Under the pieces are notes generated by a model, which saw only the letters and a list, made by a program, of their open reading frames with translations, ran no database searches and was not told the DNA's origin. A stretch of DNA of 64,000 bases from CAVOEB01 sp965249645 (lineage in GTDB: Bacteria > Pseudomonadota > Alphaproteobacteria > UBA828 > JAPUJA01). Location: contig CBDFML010000009.1 in the NCBI GenBank assembly GCA_965249645.1, forward strand, positions 248,001-312,000. The letters run 5' to 3'. Both the position numbers and the translations under genes were made by a program. Within the stretch, counting starts at the first letter, position 1. Every line of letters starts with the position of its first letter. Below are positions 8,019 to 16,795 of the stretch, in pieces.

Positions 8019-9602
8019 TCACGTTGCCAGGTCGTCGCCCGCCAGCGCCCGGCGGATCAGGGCAACGCTCTCCTCGACCCCGTAGAGCGCGATGAACGAG
8101 CCCATGCGCGGGCCATCGCTCTGGCCGAGGAGAACCTCGTAGAGCGCCTTGAACCAGGCACGCAGGCTTTCGAAGTCGTGACGCTTGCCGACCTCGTAGA
8201 CCTCGGTCTGGATGGCTTGCCCGTCCGCGCCGGCGGGCAGCGCCTCGAGAGTGGCGACGAGGTCCTCCAGCGCGGCCCGTTCGATTTCGTCGGGCGCGCG
8301 GTAGCGTTTCTCGGGCTTGACGAAGTCGCGGTAGTAGTTGATCGCGTAGCCCACCAGCTCGTCGAGGATCGGTGTTGCCTCGGGCGAGGCGTCGGGCGCG
8401 TAGCGGGAAATAAAGCCCCACAGCACCGCGCGGTCCTCGGTGTTGCAGACGCTTGTAAGATTGAGCAGAACGGCAAACGACAGTCCTGTCTCCGGCGCGG
8501 GCGGGGCGCCTGTGTGAATGTGCCATACCGGATCGGCGAGCTGCGCCTCGCGCGTCTCTTTCGGGTAGGCGGCAAGGCGGGCGAGGTAATCGTCCACATG
8601 GCGCGGGATGACGTCGAAATAAAGCCGTTTCGCCTTGCGCGGGTGCAGAAACATGTAGTGCGACAGGCTCTCGCGCGAGCCGTAGAGCAGCCATTCGTCG
8701 ATGGCGAGCCCGTTGCCTTTCGATTTCGAGATTTTCTGGCCCTGCTCGTCGAGGAACAGCTCGTAGGTGAAGCCCGCGGGCGGCGTGCTGCCCAGCGCCT
8801 TGCAGATGCGTCCCGAAAGGCGGACCGACTCGATCAGGTCCTTGCCCGACATCTCGTAATCGACGGCGAACGCCCGCCAGCGCATCGCCCAGTCGGTTTT
8901 CCAGCCCAGCTTGCACTGCCCCCCGGTGACCGGTTGCTCGACCTCCTTGCCCGCCTCGTTGACGTAGCGGACCGTGCCCGCGTCCGCATCGATCGCGCGC
9001 AGCGGCACCTGGAGCACGATGCCCGTTTCCGGGCAGAGCGGCAGCACGGGGCTGAAGGTCGCCTGGCGCTCCGGGCCCAGCGAGGGCAGCATGATCGCCA
9101 TGATCTCGTCGTAATGGCGCAGCACCTCGATCAGCGTCGCGTCGAATCGGCCGCTTGTGTAGCACTCGGTGGAACTGACGAACTCGTAGTCGAAGCCGAA
9201 GGCGTCGAGAAAGGTGCGCAGCCGCGCATTGTTGTGGTGGCCGAAGCTGTCATGGGTGCCGAAGGGGTCGGGAATTTGCGTCAGCGACTTGCCCAGATGC
9301 TGGGCGACGATCTCCGGGTCGGGGATGTTGTCGGGCACCTTGCGCAACCCGTCCATGTCGTCGGAAAACGCCCACAGCCGTGTCGGAATGTCCGAGAGCA
9401 GGCTAAACGCGTGACGGATCATGGTGGTCCGAGCGACCTCGGCGAAGGTCCCGATATGGGGCAGGCCCGAGGGGCCGTAGCCGGTCTCGAACAGCACATA
9501 CCCCTTCTCGGGCGGCGTGCCGCCCAGCCGGTCGAGCAGCGCGCGCGCCTCGGCGAAGGGCCAGGCGTTGCACGCGAGGGCAAGCTGTCGGTCGTCGGTC
9601 AT
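8019..9602 (-). CDS. lysK: lysyl-tRNA synthetase, class I
   Basis: 527 residues. It charges tRNA-Lys with lysine. This is the archaeal-type class I enzyme used by many alphaproteobacteria in place of class II LysS: the HIGH signature appears as PHIGTF near residue 45 and the KMSKS loop as KISKSKGNG. The ATG at 9602 matches the family start (MTDDRQLALACNAWPF). It is divergent from the helicase gene with 136 bases between, and is followed by pyrD. No second lysyl-tRNA synthetase is seen in the window. Confidence 0.95.
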   Translation of the reverse strand: MTDDRQLALACNAWPFAEARALLDRLGGTPPEKGYVLFETGYGPSGLPHIGTFAEVARTTMIRHAFSLLSDIPTRLWAFSDDMDGLRKVPDNIPDPEIVAQHLGKSLTQIPDPFGTHDSFGHHNNARLRTFLDAFGFDYEFVSSTECYTSGRFDATLIEVLRHYDEIMAIMLPSLGPERQATFSPVLPLCPETGIVLQVPLRAIDADAGTVRYVNEAGKEVEQPVTGGQCKLGWKTDWAMRWRAFAVDYEMSGKDLIESVRLSGRICKALGSTPPAGFTYELFLDEQGQKISKSKGNGLAIDEWLLYGSRESLSHYMFLHPRKAKRLYFDVIPRHVDDYLARLAAYPKETREAQLADPVWHIHTGAPPAPETGLSFAVLLNLTSVCNTEDRAVLWGFISRYAPDASPEATPILDELVGYAINYYRDFVKPEKRYRAPDEIERAALEDLVATLEALPAGADGQAIQTEVYEVGKRHDFESLRAWFKALYEVLLGQSDGPRMGSFIALYGVEESVALIRRALAGDDLAT

Positions 9603-9738
9603 GCTCGGTTGTCGTCTTGCGCGGAGCGTCGGCGTCGCGAGCCGGAGAATGCGCGAATCCGCGTCGGGCGTCAAATCCCGTGCGCTCCCGCGGGCAAGCG
9701 CCTCGCGCGCACCCTGGCTGCGCCCTATAGTGCGGCCC

Positions 9739-12567
9739 ATGACCGATTCGATCCCGCCCCCGACATCGTCACAGCCTTCACCCACCGCTCTCGTCGCCGG
9801 CCCGCGCGGCGCGGTGCTGGTGAGCGGCGATGGCGAGATCGAATCCTTAAGCCTCGCAGCCGCGGGCGCGCGCGCCCATGCCGGCCCGCCGCTCCTGGTC
9901 TGCCACGCCAAGGCGTTGACCGTGAGGCTTTCCGTCGCTGTCTTTCCCGCGCTCGATCTGCTCGAGCTTTTCGCGTTTACCCGGCCCGCTGCCTTCTGCC
10001 TGCCCACGCCGCGCGGGCTTGCCCGCGCGCTCGATCAGGCGCTGCCCGAAAGCCACGAAGACGAAGCTCTCGCCCTGCTCGACGCCGCCCGCGCCCTGCT
10101 CGACGAACTGGCCGCTCCCGGTCTCGCCGACGCCGAGTGGGCGGCAACCGTGGCCGAAGCCATGCGCCGGGGCAATTGGCTGTGGGCCGATGCGGTGCTC
10201 GACGCGCTGGCACGGGCCGGGCGTGTCCCCGACGAGGCCGGGGCGGCCGCGGCGCTGGCGCCCTGGCTGCGACTCGAGGAGTGGGGCGAGGTCGCACCCC
10301 CGCCGCCGCCGGGCGGCTTTCCCGTAAGCGATGCGGAAGCGCGCGGGCGCCTGGCCGAGCTGCTCGGGCTCGATGCCGAGGCACGGCCCCAGCAGGCTGA
10401 TTTCGCCTCGGCCGCGGCGGGTGCCTTTGCGCCGCGCGAGGAAGAGGACGCGCCGCAGCTCGTCCTCGCCGAGGCCGGCACCGGTGTGGGCAAGACCCTG
10501 GGCTACATCGCGCCCGCCAGCGTCTGGGCCGAGAAAAACGACGGCGCGGTGTGGCTCTCGACCTTCACCCGCAACCTGCAGCGCCAGCTCGACCGCGAGC
10601 TCGACCGGCTCTACCCCGATCCCGAGACCAAGGCGAGCAAGGTGGTGGTACGCAAGGGCCGTGAGAATTATCTCTGCCTGCTCAACTTCGAGGAGGCCGC
10701 AAACCGCGCCGCACTGCTGCCGGCGGATCGCGTCGGGCTGGGGTTGATGACGCGCTGGGCCGCAGCCAGTCGCGACGGCGACATGGTGGGCGGCGACTTT
10801 CCTGCCTGGCTCGCCGGGCTGGTCGGCCGCGGGCGAACGCTCAACCTGACAGACCGGCGCGGCGAATGCGTCTATTCCGCCTGTCCCCACTACCGCAAAT
10901 GCTTTATCGAGAGCAGCCAGCGCAACGCGCGGCGCGCCGATATCGTAATCGCGAATCACGCCCTCGTCATGGTTCAGGCGGCGTTCGGCGCGGCCGACGA
11001 GGCGGACGAACGCACGCTCCCGATCCGCTACGTGTTCGACGAGGGCCATCACCTGTTCAACGCCGCGGATTCGGCCTTTTCGTCTTATTTGAGCGGCATC
11101 GAAGCGGCCGAGCTGCGCCGCTGGGTGCGCGGCGCGGAGCGTGAGCGGAGCGGCGGCCGGGCCGCCAGCCGGGCGCGCGGTCTCGAACGCCGGGCGGGCG
11201 ATCTGCTGCCCCTCGAGGGCGATTTGCGCGAGGCGCTCGACGAGGCGCTCAAGGCCGCGGGCGGGCTGCCCGGCGAGGGTTGGCGCGAGCGCTTGGCCGG
11301 CGGTGCACCGCGCGGCCCGGCAGAAGGCTTTCTCGCGGCCGTGCGTGCCCAGGTCGTGGCCCGTGCCGAGGGCGTCGAGGGGCCCTACAGCCTCGAGGCC
11401 GAAGCGCTCCCCCTCGGGCCCGGCGTGGCCGACGCCGCGGTTGAGCTCGACGCCGCGCTGGCCCGGCTCGGGCAGCCGCTGGTGCGCATCGCGGGCGGTC
11501 TGGCTTCGCGCCTCGACGCCGAGGCCGACAGCCTCGATTCTCCCACCCGCCTGCGCATCGAGGCGATCTCGCGCGGCCTGTTGCGGCGCGGCCGGGAGCA
11601 GATCGCGAGCTGGCGGGCGATGCTCCAAAGCCTGGGCGCCGTGGTCGTCCCCGACGATGCCGCGCCCGCGGGCGCGGCGGACGGGGTGGTCGATTGGTTC
11701 GCGCTCAAGCGCATCGAGGGCCGCGACTTCGATATCGGCATGCGCCGCCACACGCTCGACCCCACCGTGCCCTTCGCCCGCTTCGTCCTGGCACCCGCCC
11801 ACGGCGCGCTGGTCACCTCGGCGAGCTTGCGCGACGGCACCGGCGATGTCGAAGCCGACTGGCGCGCGGCGGAGGCGCGCACCGGGGCCCTCCACCTGGC
11901 CCGCCCGGCGGTGCGCGCCGCGGTGCCGTCGCCCTTCGATTATGCCGCCCAGACCCGCCTTTACGTGGTGACCGATCTGGTGCGGAACAACGCCGACGCC
12001 ATTGCCGCAGCCTACCGCGAGCTGTTTCTCGCCGCCGGTGGCGGCGCGCTCGGCCTGTTCACGGCGATTGCGCGCCTACGCGAGGTCCATGGCCGCATCG
12101 CAGGCGCGCTCGATGCAGCGGGCCTGCCGCTGCTGGCCCAGCATGTCGACGGGCTCGATACCACCACCCTGGTCGAGATCTTCCGTGCCGAACACGACGC
12201 CTGCCTGCTCGGCACGGACGCCGTGCGCGATGGCATCGACGTGCCCGGCCGCTCGCTCCGCCTCATCGTCTTCGACCGGGTGCCCTGGCCGCGCCCCGAC
12301 ATCCTGCACAAGGCGCGGCGCAACCTGTTTGGCGGTGCGCGCTACGACGACATGCTGACGCGGCTCCGTCTCAAGCAGGCGTTCGGCCGCCTGATCCGCA
12401 GCGCAAGCGACGTCGGCTGCTTCGTGCTGCTCGATTCCCGGCTGCCCTCACGGCTCGCCGGCGCCTTTCCCGGCGGTGTCGACGTGCGCCGCGTCGGCCT
12501 GGCCGAAGCGGTCGACGGGGTGCGCGAGCTGGTCGGGACCCGGAGTGGCGCTGAGGGCGGGGCCTGA
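9739..12567 (+). CDS. ATP-dependent DNA helicase, DinG/XPD-like
   Basis: 942 residues. A variable N-terminal 200 residues precedes a superfamily 2 iron-sulfur helicase core. Walker A reads EAGTGVGKTLGYIAP, motif II is the DEAH variant DEGHHLF, and the four-cysteine Fe-S cluster region is formed by the cysteine in ENYLCLLNFEEA and those in CVYSACPHYRKC. The C-terminal helicase motifs include DGIDVPGRSLRLIVFDRVPW and QAFGRLIRS. The family unwinds DNA 5' to 3' in repair and R-loop removal. I see no LexA box in its upstream region, unlike recA. The longer N-terminus than E. coli DinG is usual in alphaproteobacteria. Confidence 0.88.
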   Translation: MTDSIPPPTSSQPSPTALVAGPRGAVLVSGDGEIESLSLAAAGARAHAGPPLLVCHAKALTVRLSVAVFPALDLLELFAFTRPAAFCLPTPRGLARALDQALPESHEDEALALLDAARALLDELAAPGLADAEWAATVAEAMRRGNWLWADAVLDALARAGRVPDEAGAAAALAPWLRLEEWGEVAPPPPPGGFPVSDAEARGRLAELLGLDAEARPQQADFASAAAGAFAPREEEDAPQLVLAEAGTGVGKTLGYIAPASVWAEKNDGAVWLSTFTRNLQRQLDRELDRLYPDPETKASKVVVRKGRENYLCLLNFEEAANRAALLPADRVGLGLMTRWAAASRDGDMVGGDFPAWLAGLVGRGRTLNLTDRRGECVYSACPHYRKCFIESSQRNARRADIVIANHALVMVQAAFGAADEADERTLPIRYVFDEGHHLFNAADSAFSSYLSGIEAAELRRWVRGAERERSGGRAASRARGLERRAGDLLPLEGDLREALDEALKAAGGLPGEGWRERLAGGAPRGPAEGFLAAVRAQVVARAEGVEGPYSLEAEALPLGPGVADAAVELDAALARLGQPLVRIAGGLASRLDAEADSLDSPTRLRIEAISRGLLRRGREQIASWRAMLQSLGAVVVPDDAAPAGAADGVVDWFALKRIEGRDFDIGMRRHTLDPTVPFARFVLAPAHGALVTSASLRDGTGDVEADWRAAEARTGALHLARPAVRAAVPSPFDYAAQTRLYVVTDLVRNNADAIAAAYRELFLAAGGGALGLFTAIARLREVHGRIAGALDAAGLPLLAQHVDGLDTTTLVEIFRAEHDACLLGTDAVRDGIDVPGRSLRLIVFDRVPWPRPDILHKARRNLFGGARYDDMLTRLRLKQAFGRLIRSASDVGCFVLLDSRLPSRLAGAFPGGVDVRRVGLAEAVDGVRELVGTRSGAEGGA

Positions 12568-12636
12568 GCCCTTGCGCCGGCGCAATAAAATCCCCATCTC
12601 TCGGGTCCAGCGTTCGCTTCAGCACGAGTCGATGCC

Positions 12637-13068
12637 ATGACCGCGACCGACGACGATACCCCGCCGCTTAACCCGCACACGGCGTTGATCTACACCATGA
12701 TCATCGCTTCGGTGGCGGATCGCGCCATGACCGACAACGAGTTGCGCACCATCGGCGAGGTGATTCGCGACCTGCCGGCTTTCGAGGAGTTCGACGAGAC
12801 CCGCCTGTCTGCGGTGGCGTCCCAGTGTATCGAGATTCTGAGCCTCGAGGACGGGCTCGCCACGTTGCTCGAGATGATCGCGCTCAGCCTGCCCGATCGC
12901 TTGCGCGAGACGGCCTATGCGTTGGCCTGCGAGGTCGCCGCCGCCGACGACGCCATCGACCGGGAAGAGCGGCGCCTGCTCGAAGCGCTGCGTGACGGTC
13001 TGGCGATCGAGCGACTTACGGCCGCCGCCATCGAGCGGGCCACGAAGGCCCGCCGTGCGCGGGTCTGA
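12637..13068 (+). CDS. TerB-like small acidic helical protein
   Basis: 143 residues, all helical and acidic. The pattern IYTMIIASVADRAMTDNELR, later EVAAADDAIDREERRLLEAL, is the TerB fold, with acidic metal-ligand positions in both halves. Members are named after tellurite resistance but most are of unknown role; no other ter gene is near. It follows the helicase gene by 69 bases and ends just ten bases before the CtrA box of the flagellar operon. Confidence 0.75.
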   Translation: MTATDDDTPPLNPHTALIYTMIIASVADRAMTDNELRTIGEVIRDLPAFEEFDETRLSAVASQCIEILSLEDGLATLLEMIALSLPDRLRETAYALACEVAAADDAIDREERRLLEALRDGLAIERLTAAAIERATKARRARV

Positions 13069-13078
13069 GGGCTTTCGC

Positions 13079-13093
13079 TTAACCTTTCTTTAA
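13079..13093 (+). promoter_or_regulatory. CtrA box upstream of flgB
   Basis: A perfect TTAA-N7-TTAA (spacer CCTTTCT) 64 bases before the flgB start. This is the binding site of the cell-cycle regulator CtrA, which in Caulobacter activates early flagellar operons. The match is exact; use by CtrA is inferred. Confidence 0.75.
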
Positions 13094-13157
13094 GGGCCCC
13101 GCGCGCAGGATCGCCCCGTCGGCCAGGAGTTGGCCCAGACGGTGCTCGAGGACGCGC

Positions 13158-13559
13158 ATGGACTTCAGCAATCTTCCGATTTTCAACGCTATGGCGGGCC
13201 GCATGGCCTGGCTTATCCAACGTCAGGAAGTGCTCGCCGAGAACGTTGCCAACGCCGATACCCCTGGTTACAAGGCGCGCGACCTCGAGCCGCTCGATTT
13301 CGCGTCCCTGCTGCGCGGTTCGGGCACGGGCATGGGCGTTGCGCGCACCAGCAGCGGCCATATCCAGGGCAGCGGCGAGCGCGGCCGGTTCAAGATCGAC
13401 GACGGCGCGATCTCGGCCACCACGGAGTCGGGCAACGGCGTGGAGCTCGAAAAGGAGCTCATGAAGGTCGCCGACAACCAGATGAACTATTCGATGGTGA
13501 TCAACCTCTACAAAAAGCATCTCGCGATAGTGCGCATCGCTCTCGGACGGGAAGCTTGA
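13158..13559 (+). CDS. flgB: flagellar basal-body rod protein FlgB
   Basis: 133 residues, the usual length. It forms the proximal rod of the flagellar basal body in the periplasm. The N-terminal rod motif EVLAENVANADTPGYKARDL is diagnostic, and the C-terminal amphipathic helix (ELMKVADNQMNYSMVINLYK) is present. It is the first gene of a rod/export operon with flgC, fliE, fliQ, fliR and flhB, and stands behind a perfect CtrA box. Confidence 0.96.
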   Translation: MDFSNLPIFNAMAGRMAWLIQRQEVLAENVANADTPGYKARDLEPLDFASLLRGSGTGMGVARTSSGHIQGSGERGRFKIDDGAISATTESGNGVELEKELMKVADNQMNYSMVINLYKKHLAIVRIALGREA

Positions 13560-13615
13560 GCTCACGCGATTAGTGCGACAGGCACCAGGTAGGGGCCGCC
13601 CAAGGAGAACCAACC

Positions 13616-14020
13616 ATGGATCTGACCAAGGCCCTTACCATTTCCGCCTCCGGCCTCGCGGCCCAGGGGACCCGCATGCGGGTCATCGCGGAGAACCTGG
13701 CGAACGCCAATTCGACCTCGAGCGCCTCGGGCGATCCCTACCGGCGCAAGGTCATCAGCTTCAAGTCCGAACTTGACAGGCAATCCGGCGTGAACGTCGT
13801 CGCAGTGGACCGGATCGGCGTCGATCAGTCCGCGTTCGGCAAGCGCTACGATCCGGGCCATCCCAGCGCGAGCGCGGACGGCTACATTCTGACCTCGAAT
13901 GTGCGCAGCCTCATCGAGTCGATGGACATGCGCGAGGCCCAGCGCAGCTACGAGGCCAACCTGAACATGATCAGCGTCACCAAGGACATGCTCCAGCGCA
14001 CCATCGAGCTGTTGCGCTAG
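13616..14020 (+). CDS. flgC: flagellar basal-body rod protein FlgC
   Basis: 134 residues. Second proximal-rod subunit, exported through the flagellar type III apparatus. ISASGLAAQGTRMRVIAENL followed by ANANSTSS is the conserved N-terminal rod signature, and the C-terminus MDMREAQRSYEANLNMISVT is the matching coiled-coil helix. AAGGAGAA sits just upstream of the ATG. It lies 56 bases after flgB; it ends with a TAG stop. Confidence 0.96.
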   Translation: MDLTKALTISASGLAAQGTRMRVIAENLANANSTSSASGDPYRRKVISFKSELDRQSGVNVVAVDRIGVDQSAFGKRYDPGHPSASADGYILTSNVRSLIESMDMREAQRSYEANLNMISVTKDMLQRTIELLR

Positions 14021-14057
14021 GTGACCGGACGCAAGCGAGCGATTTGAAAAGGAGCGC

Positions 14058-14381
14058 ATGATGGACGTGAAATTTTCGGCTGCGGCCGAGGCCTATACCC
14101 AGGCTGCCGCCAAGGTGGCTCCGGGCATCGGCGGGAGCGCGCCCACGGGTGCGCAGCCCAGCGGTAGCGAATTCTCCGGCTTGGTGAATGACATCGTGGG
14201 TGACGCCGTCAGCGCGGGACGCAAGGCCGAGGTGATGAGCCTGCAGGCGGTGAGCGCACCAACCGACATTTCGCAGGTCGCGCTTGCGGTGACCAACGCC
14301 GAGGTGACGATGCAGACCGTCGTTGCGGTGCGCGACCGGGTCATCCAGGCCTATCAAGACATCATCAAGATGCCGATCTAG
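14058..14381 (+). CDS. fliE: flagellar hook-basal body complex protein FliE
   Basis: 107 residues. FliE joins the MS ring to the rod. The C-terminal half carries the family pattern: EVMSLQAVSAPTDISQVALA, then VTNAEVTMQTVVAVRDRVIQ and AYQDIIKMPI. Two consecutive ATGs (14058 and 14061) are possible starts; AAAGGAG lies about eight bases upstream of the first. A 178-base gap to fliQ follows, which is long for this operon. Confidence 0.94.
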   Translation: MMDVKFSAAAEAYTQAAAKVAPGIGGSAPTGAQPSGSEFSGLVNDIVGDAVSAGRKAEVMSLQAVSAPTDISQVALAVTNAEVTMQTVVAVRDRVIQAYQDIIKMPI

Positions 14382-14559
14382 CGCGGGATTCGATGACCGA
14401 CTATCGCCTGGATCGTGCGGGCTTGCACCAGCGGCCTCATAAACGCAACGCGTTGCCCCTCGACACGGCAACCGCGCACGGCAAATCTCTCGTGGCAATC
14501 GACTGCCGTTCGGCTTTGGCGTCTCCGGCCGATCGGGCCGTTGGGTAGAGCGGCGTCGA

Positions 14560-14826
14560 ATGGTTCCCGCCGAAGCCCTCGACCTGGGGCGCGACGCCAT
14601 CTTTACCCTGCTGAAAATGGCCGCGCCGATCATGATGATCGCGCTGCTCGTCGGTCTCTCCGTCGCGCTCTTCCAGGCACTGACCCAGATCCAGGAGATG
14701 ACGCTGACCTTCGTGCCGAAGATCATCGCGATCTTCGTTTCGCTGCTCGTTCTCCTGCCGTTCCTGATGACCACGCTGTTCGGGTTCACCGAGCAAGTTT
14801 ACGAGCGCATCGCACAGCCCTTCTGA
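14560..14826 (+). CDS. fliQ: flagellar export apparatus protein FliQ
   Basis: 88 residues with two transmembrane helices. It is a core subunit of the inner-membrane flagellar export gate. LLKMAAPIMMIALLVGLSVA and the highly conserved FQALTQIQEMTLTFVPKII identify it. The ribosome binding site is weak. The gene follows a 178-base spacer after fliE and ends six bases before fliR. Confidence 0.95.
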   Translation: MVPAEALDLGRDAIFTLLKMAAPIMMIALLVGLSVALFQALTQIQEMTLTFVPKIIAIFVSLLVLLPFLMTTLFGFTEQVYERIAQPF

Positions 14827-14832
14827 CGCGCC

Positions 14833-15594
14833 ATGTTCGACAGCATCCTGCCCGACGAGATTTTTCACTTCTTTCTCGTCTTCGCCCGTCTCGGCGCGGC
14901 GCTGATGCTGTTTCCCGGATTGGGCAAGACCTACGTCCCGCCGCGGGTGCGCCTGCTCGCGGCCTTCGCGGTGACCATCTCGGTCGTCCCGCTGGTCACC
15001 GGATCGCCGCCGGCCCTGCCCGAGGATTTCGCGACCATCGGGTTGCTCGTGATAGCCGAAGTCGTGATCGGGCTGTTCTTCGGCGCGTTGATTCGCATGA
15101 TGATCAGCGCCCTGCACACCGCCGGCGTGATCATCGCCTTCCAGGGCGGCCTGGCGGCGGCCCAGGTGTTCGACCCCAACCAGGCCCAGGGCGGCACCCT
15201 GCCCGGCAATCTCCTGAGCGCTCTGGGCGTCGTCCTGATCTTCGCCACCGGGCTCTATCAGCCCATGTTCTGGGCGCTGATCGACAGCTACCATCTGTTC
15301 CCGCCGGGCGCACCGCCCCCGGTCGAGGACTTTGCCCTGATGGCGGTGCGCGTCATGTCGGGCGCCTTCGTCATTGCGCTCCAGATCGCCGCACCGGTCA
15401 TGCTGGTGGGGCTGCTCTTTTACGTCAGCATCGGCCTGATCGCACGCATGATCCCGCAGATGCAGGTCTTTTTTGTCGCCTTGCCGATCCAGATCGTTCT
15501 CGGGCTCTACGTCCTCACGGTCACGCTCTCGGCGGGCATGCTCTGGTACCTCGATCACTTCGAGGCGAGCATCAGCCAGTTCCTGAGATACTGA
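14833..15594 (+). CDS. fliR: flagellar export apparatus protein FliR
   Basis: 253 residues with about six to seven transmembrane helices. FliR forms the export gate with FliP and FliQ. Conserved stretches include FARLGAALMLFPGLGKTYVP near the N-terminus and the HTAGVIIAFQGGLAAAQVFD loop in the middle. It starts six bases after fliQ and ends seven bases before flhB, so the three genes are one translational unit. Confidence 0.95.
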   Translation: MFDSILPDEIFHFFLVFARLGAALMLFPGLGKTYVPPRVRLLAAFAVTISVVPLVTGSPPALPEDFATIGLLVIAEVVIGLFFGALIRMMISALHTAGVIIAFQGGLAAAQVFDPNQAQGGTLPGNLLSALGVVLIFATGLYQPMFWALIDSYHLFPPGAPPPVEDFALMAVRVMSGAFVIALQIAAPVMLVGLLFYVSIGLIARMIPQMQVFFVALPIQIVLGLYVLTVTLSAGMLWYLDHFEASISQFLRY

Positions 15595-15601
15595 GGTAGC
15601 C

Positions 15602-16696
15602 GTGGCAGACGACCAGACCCAGGACAAGTCGCAAAAGACAGAAGAGCCGACACAAAAGAAGCTCGAGGACGCCCGCAAAAAGGGCCAAGGCGTTTCGTCG
15701 CGCGAGGTCAACAACTGGTTGATGATCAATGCCGGTGCGGTGGTGGTCATTGCGCTGGCGCCGAGCATGATGGGCGACTTGACGCGCCTGCTCAGACCCT
15801 TCCTCGCTCAACCCGACCAGATTCGTGTCGCCGTCGGCAGTACGGGCGGCGATGTTGGAAGCTTCGGGCTGTCGTTGGCGGGGATCCTCGGGCCGGCCAT
15901 CGCGATTCTCGTCGTCGCCGCGCTCGGCACCGGAATTCTGCAGCGGGGATTCGTCATATCGGCGGAGAATATCAAGCCGTCGATCGACAAGATCTCGATC
16001 CTCAAAGGCGTCAAGCGGATCGTGTCGCTGCGCTCGTTGGTCGAGTTTCTCAAGGCGGTTGCAAAGCTCGTGATCGTCGCATCCGTGGCCACGATCGTCC
16101 TGCTGGCCGAACGTGGAATTCTGGCCGATGTGCCGACCATGGCCATCGCCGACCTGCTTGCCGTGCTCGAACGCCTGCTGACCAAGCTGCTCATCGGTAT
16201 CGCTGCCATCGTGACCCTGATCGCGGGGCTCGATTACCTCTATCAGCGCATGGAATTCACGAAGAAAATGCGCATGAGCCGCCAGGACATCAAGGACGAG
16301 CTCAAGCAGTCGGAAGGCGACCCCTATATCAAGGCGCGGCTGCGCCAGCTCCGCCAGGAGCGTGCCCGCAGGCGCATGATGGCGGCGGTGCCCGACGCTC
16401 ACGTCGTGATCACCAACCCGACCCACTACGCCTGCGTGCTCAAATACGAGATGGACCAGATGGAAGCGCCCATTCTCGTCGCCAAGGGTGTCGACGAGGT
16501 CGCGTTCCGCATCCGCGACGTGGCCAAGGAGAACGACGTTCCCGTGGTCGAGAACCCGCCGCTCGCCCGGGCGCTGTTCGCCGCCGTCGAGATCGACGAG
16601 CCGATCCCGGTCGAACATTACAAGACCGTCGCCGAGATCATCGGCTACGTGATGCGCCTCAAGGGGCGTTTCCCCCATGACCGTGCTCGCGCGTGA
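15602..16696 (+). CDS. flhB: flagellar export switch protein FlhB
   Basis: 364 residues. FlhB sets export substrate specificity and cleaves itself. The N-terminal SQKTEEPTQKKLEDARKKGQ is diagnostic, followed by four transmembrane helices. The autocleavage site NPTH is intact in VVITNPTHYACVLKYE in the cytoplasmic domain. The first codon is GTG. It is the last recognised flagellar gene of the operon; cckA follows 99 bases downstream on the same strand. Confidence 0.96.
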   Translation: MADDQTQDKSQKTEEPTQKKLEDARKKGQGVSSREVNNWLMINAGAVVVIALAPSMMGDLTRLLRPFLAQPDQIRVAVGSTGGDVGSFGLSLAGILGPAIAILVVAALGTGILQRGFVISAENIKPSIDKISILKGVKRIVSLRSLVEFLKAVAKLVIVASVATIVLLAERGILADVPTMAIADLLAVLERLLTKLLIGIAAIVTLIAGLDYLYQRMEFTKKMRMSRQDIKDELKQSEGDPYIKARLRQLRQERARRRMMAAVPDAHVVITNPTHYACVLKYEMDQMEAPILVAKGVDEVAFRIRDVAKENDVPVVENPPLARALFAAVEIDEPIPVEHYKTVAEIIGYVMRLKGRFPHDRARA

Positions 16697-16795
16697 CGCG
16701 ATTCCGGACGCTGTGCTAGACTCCGCCTCCGTTCGGGCGACGACGGGCGCGCCGGTTTGGCCCGCCCGGACGGGCAACAGGGGTGAGGGCCGCTG

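Noticed and set aside
9603..9738. LexA box in the lysK-helicase divergent region.
   Set aside because: No GTTC-N7-GTTC or GAAC-N7-GAAC is present.
8178..10400. Long plus-strand frame opposite lysK and into the helicase gene.
   Set aside because: Arginine- and alanine-rich shadow; lysK and the helicase on the other frames have clear catalytic motifs.
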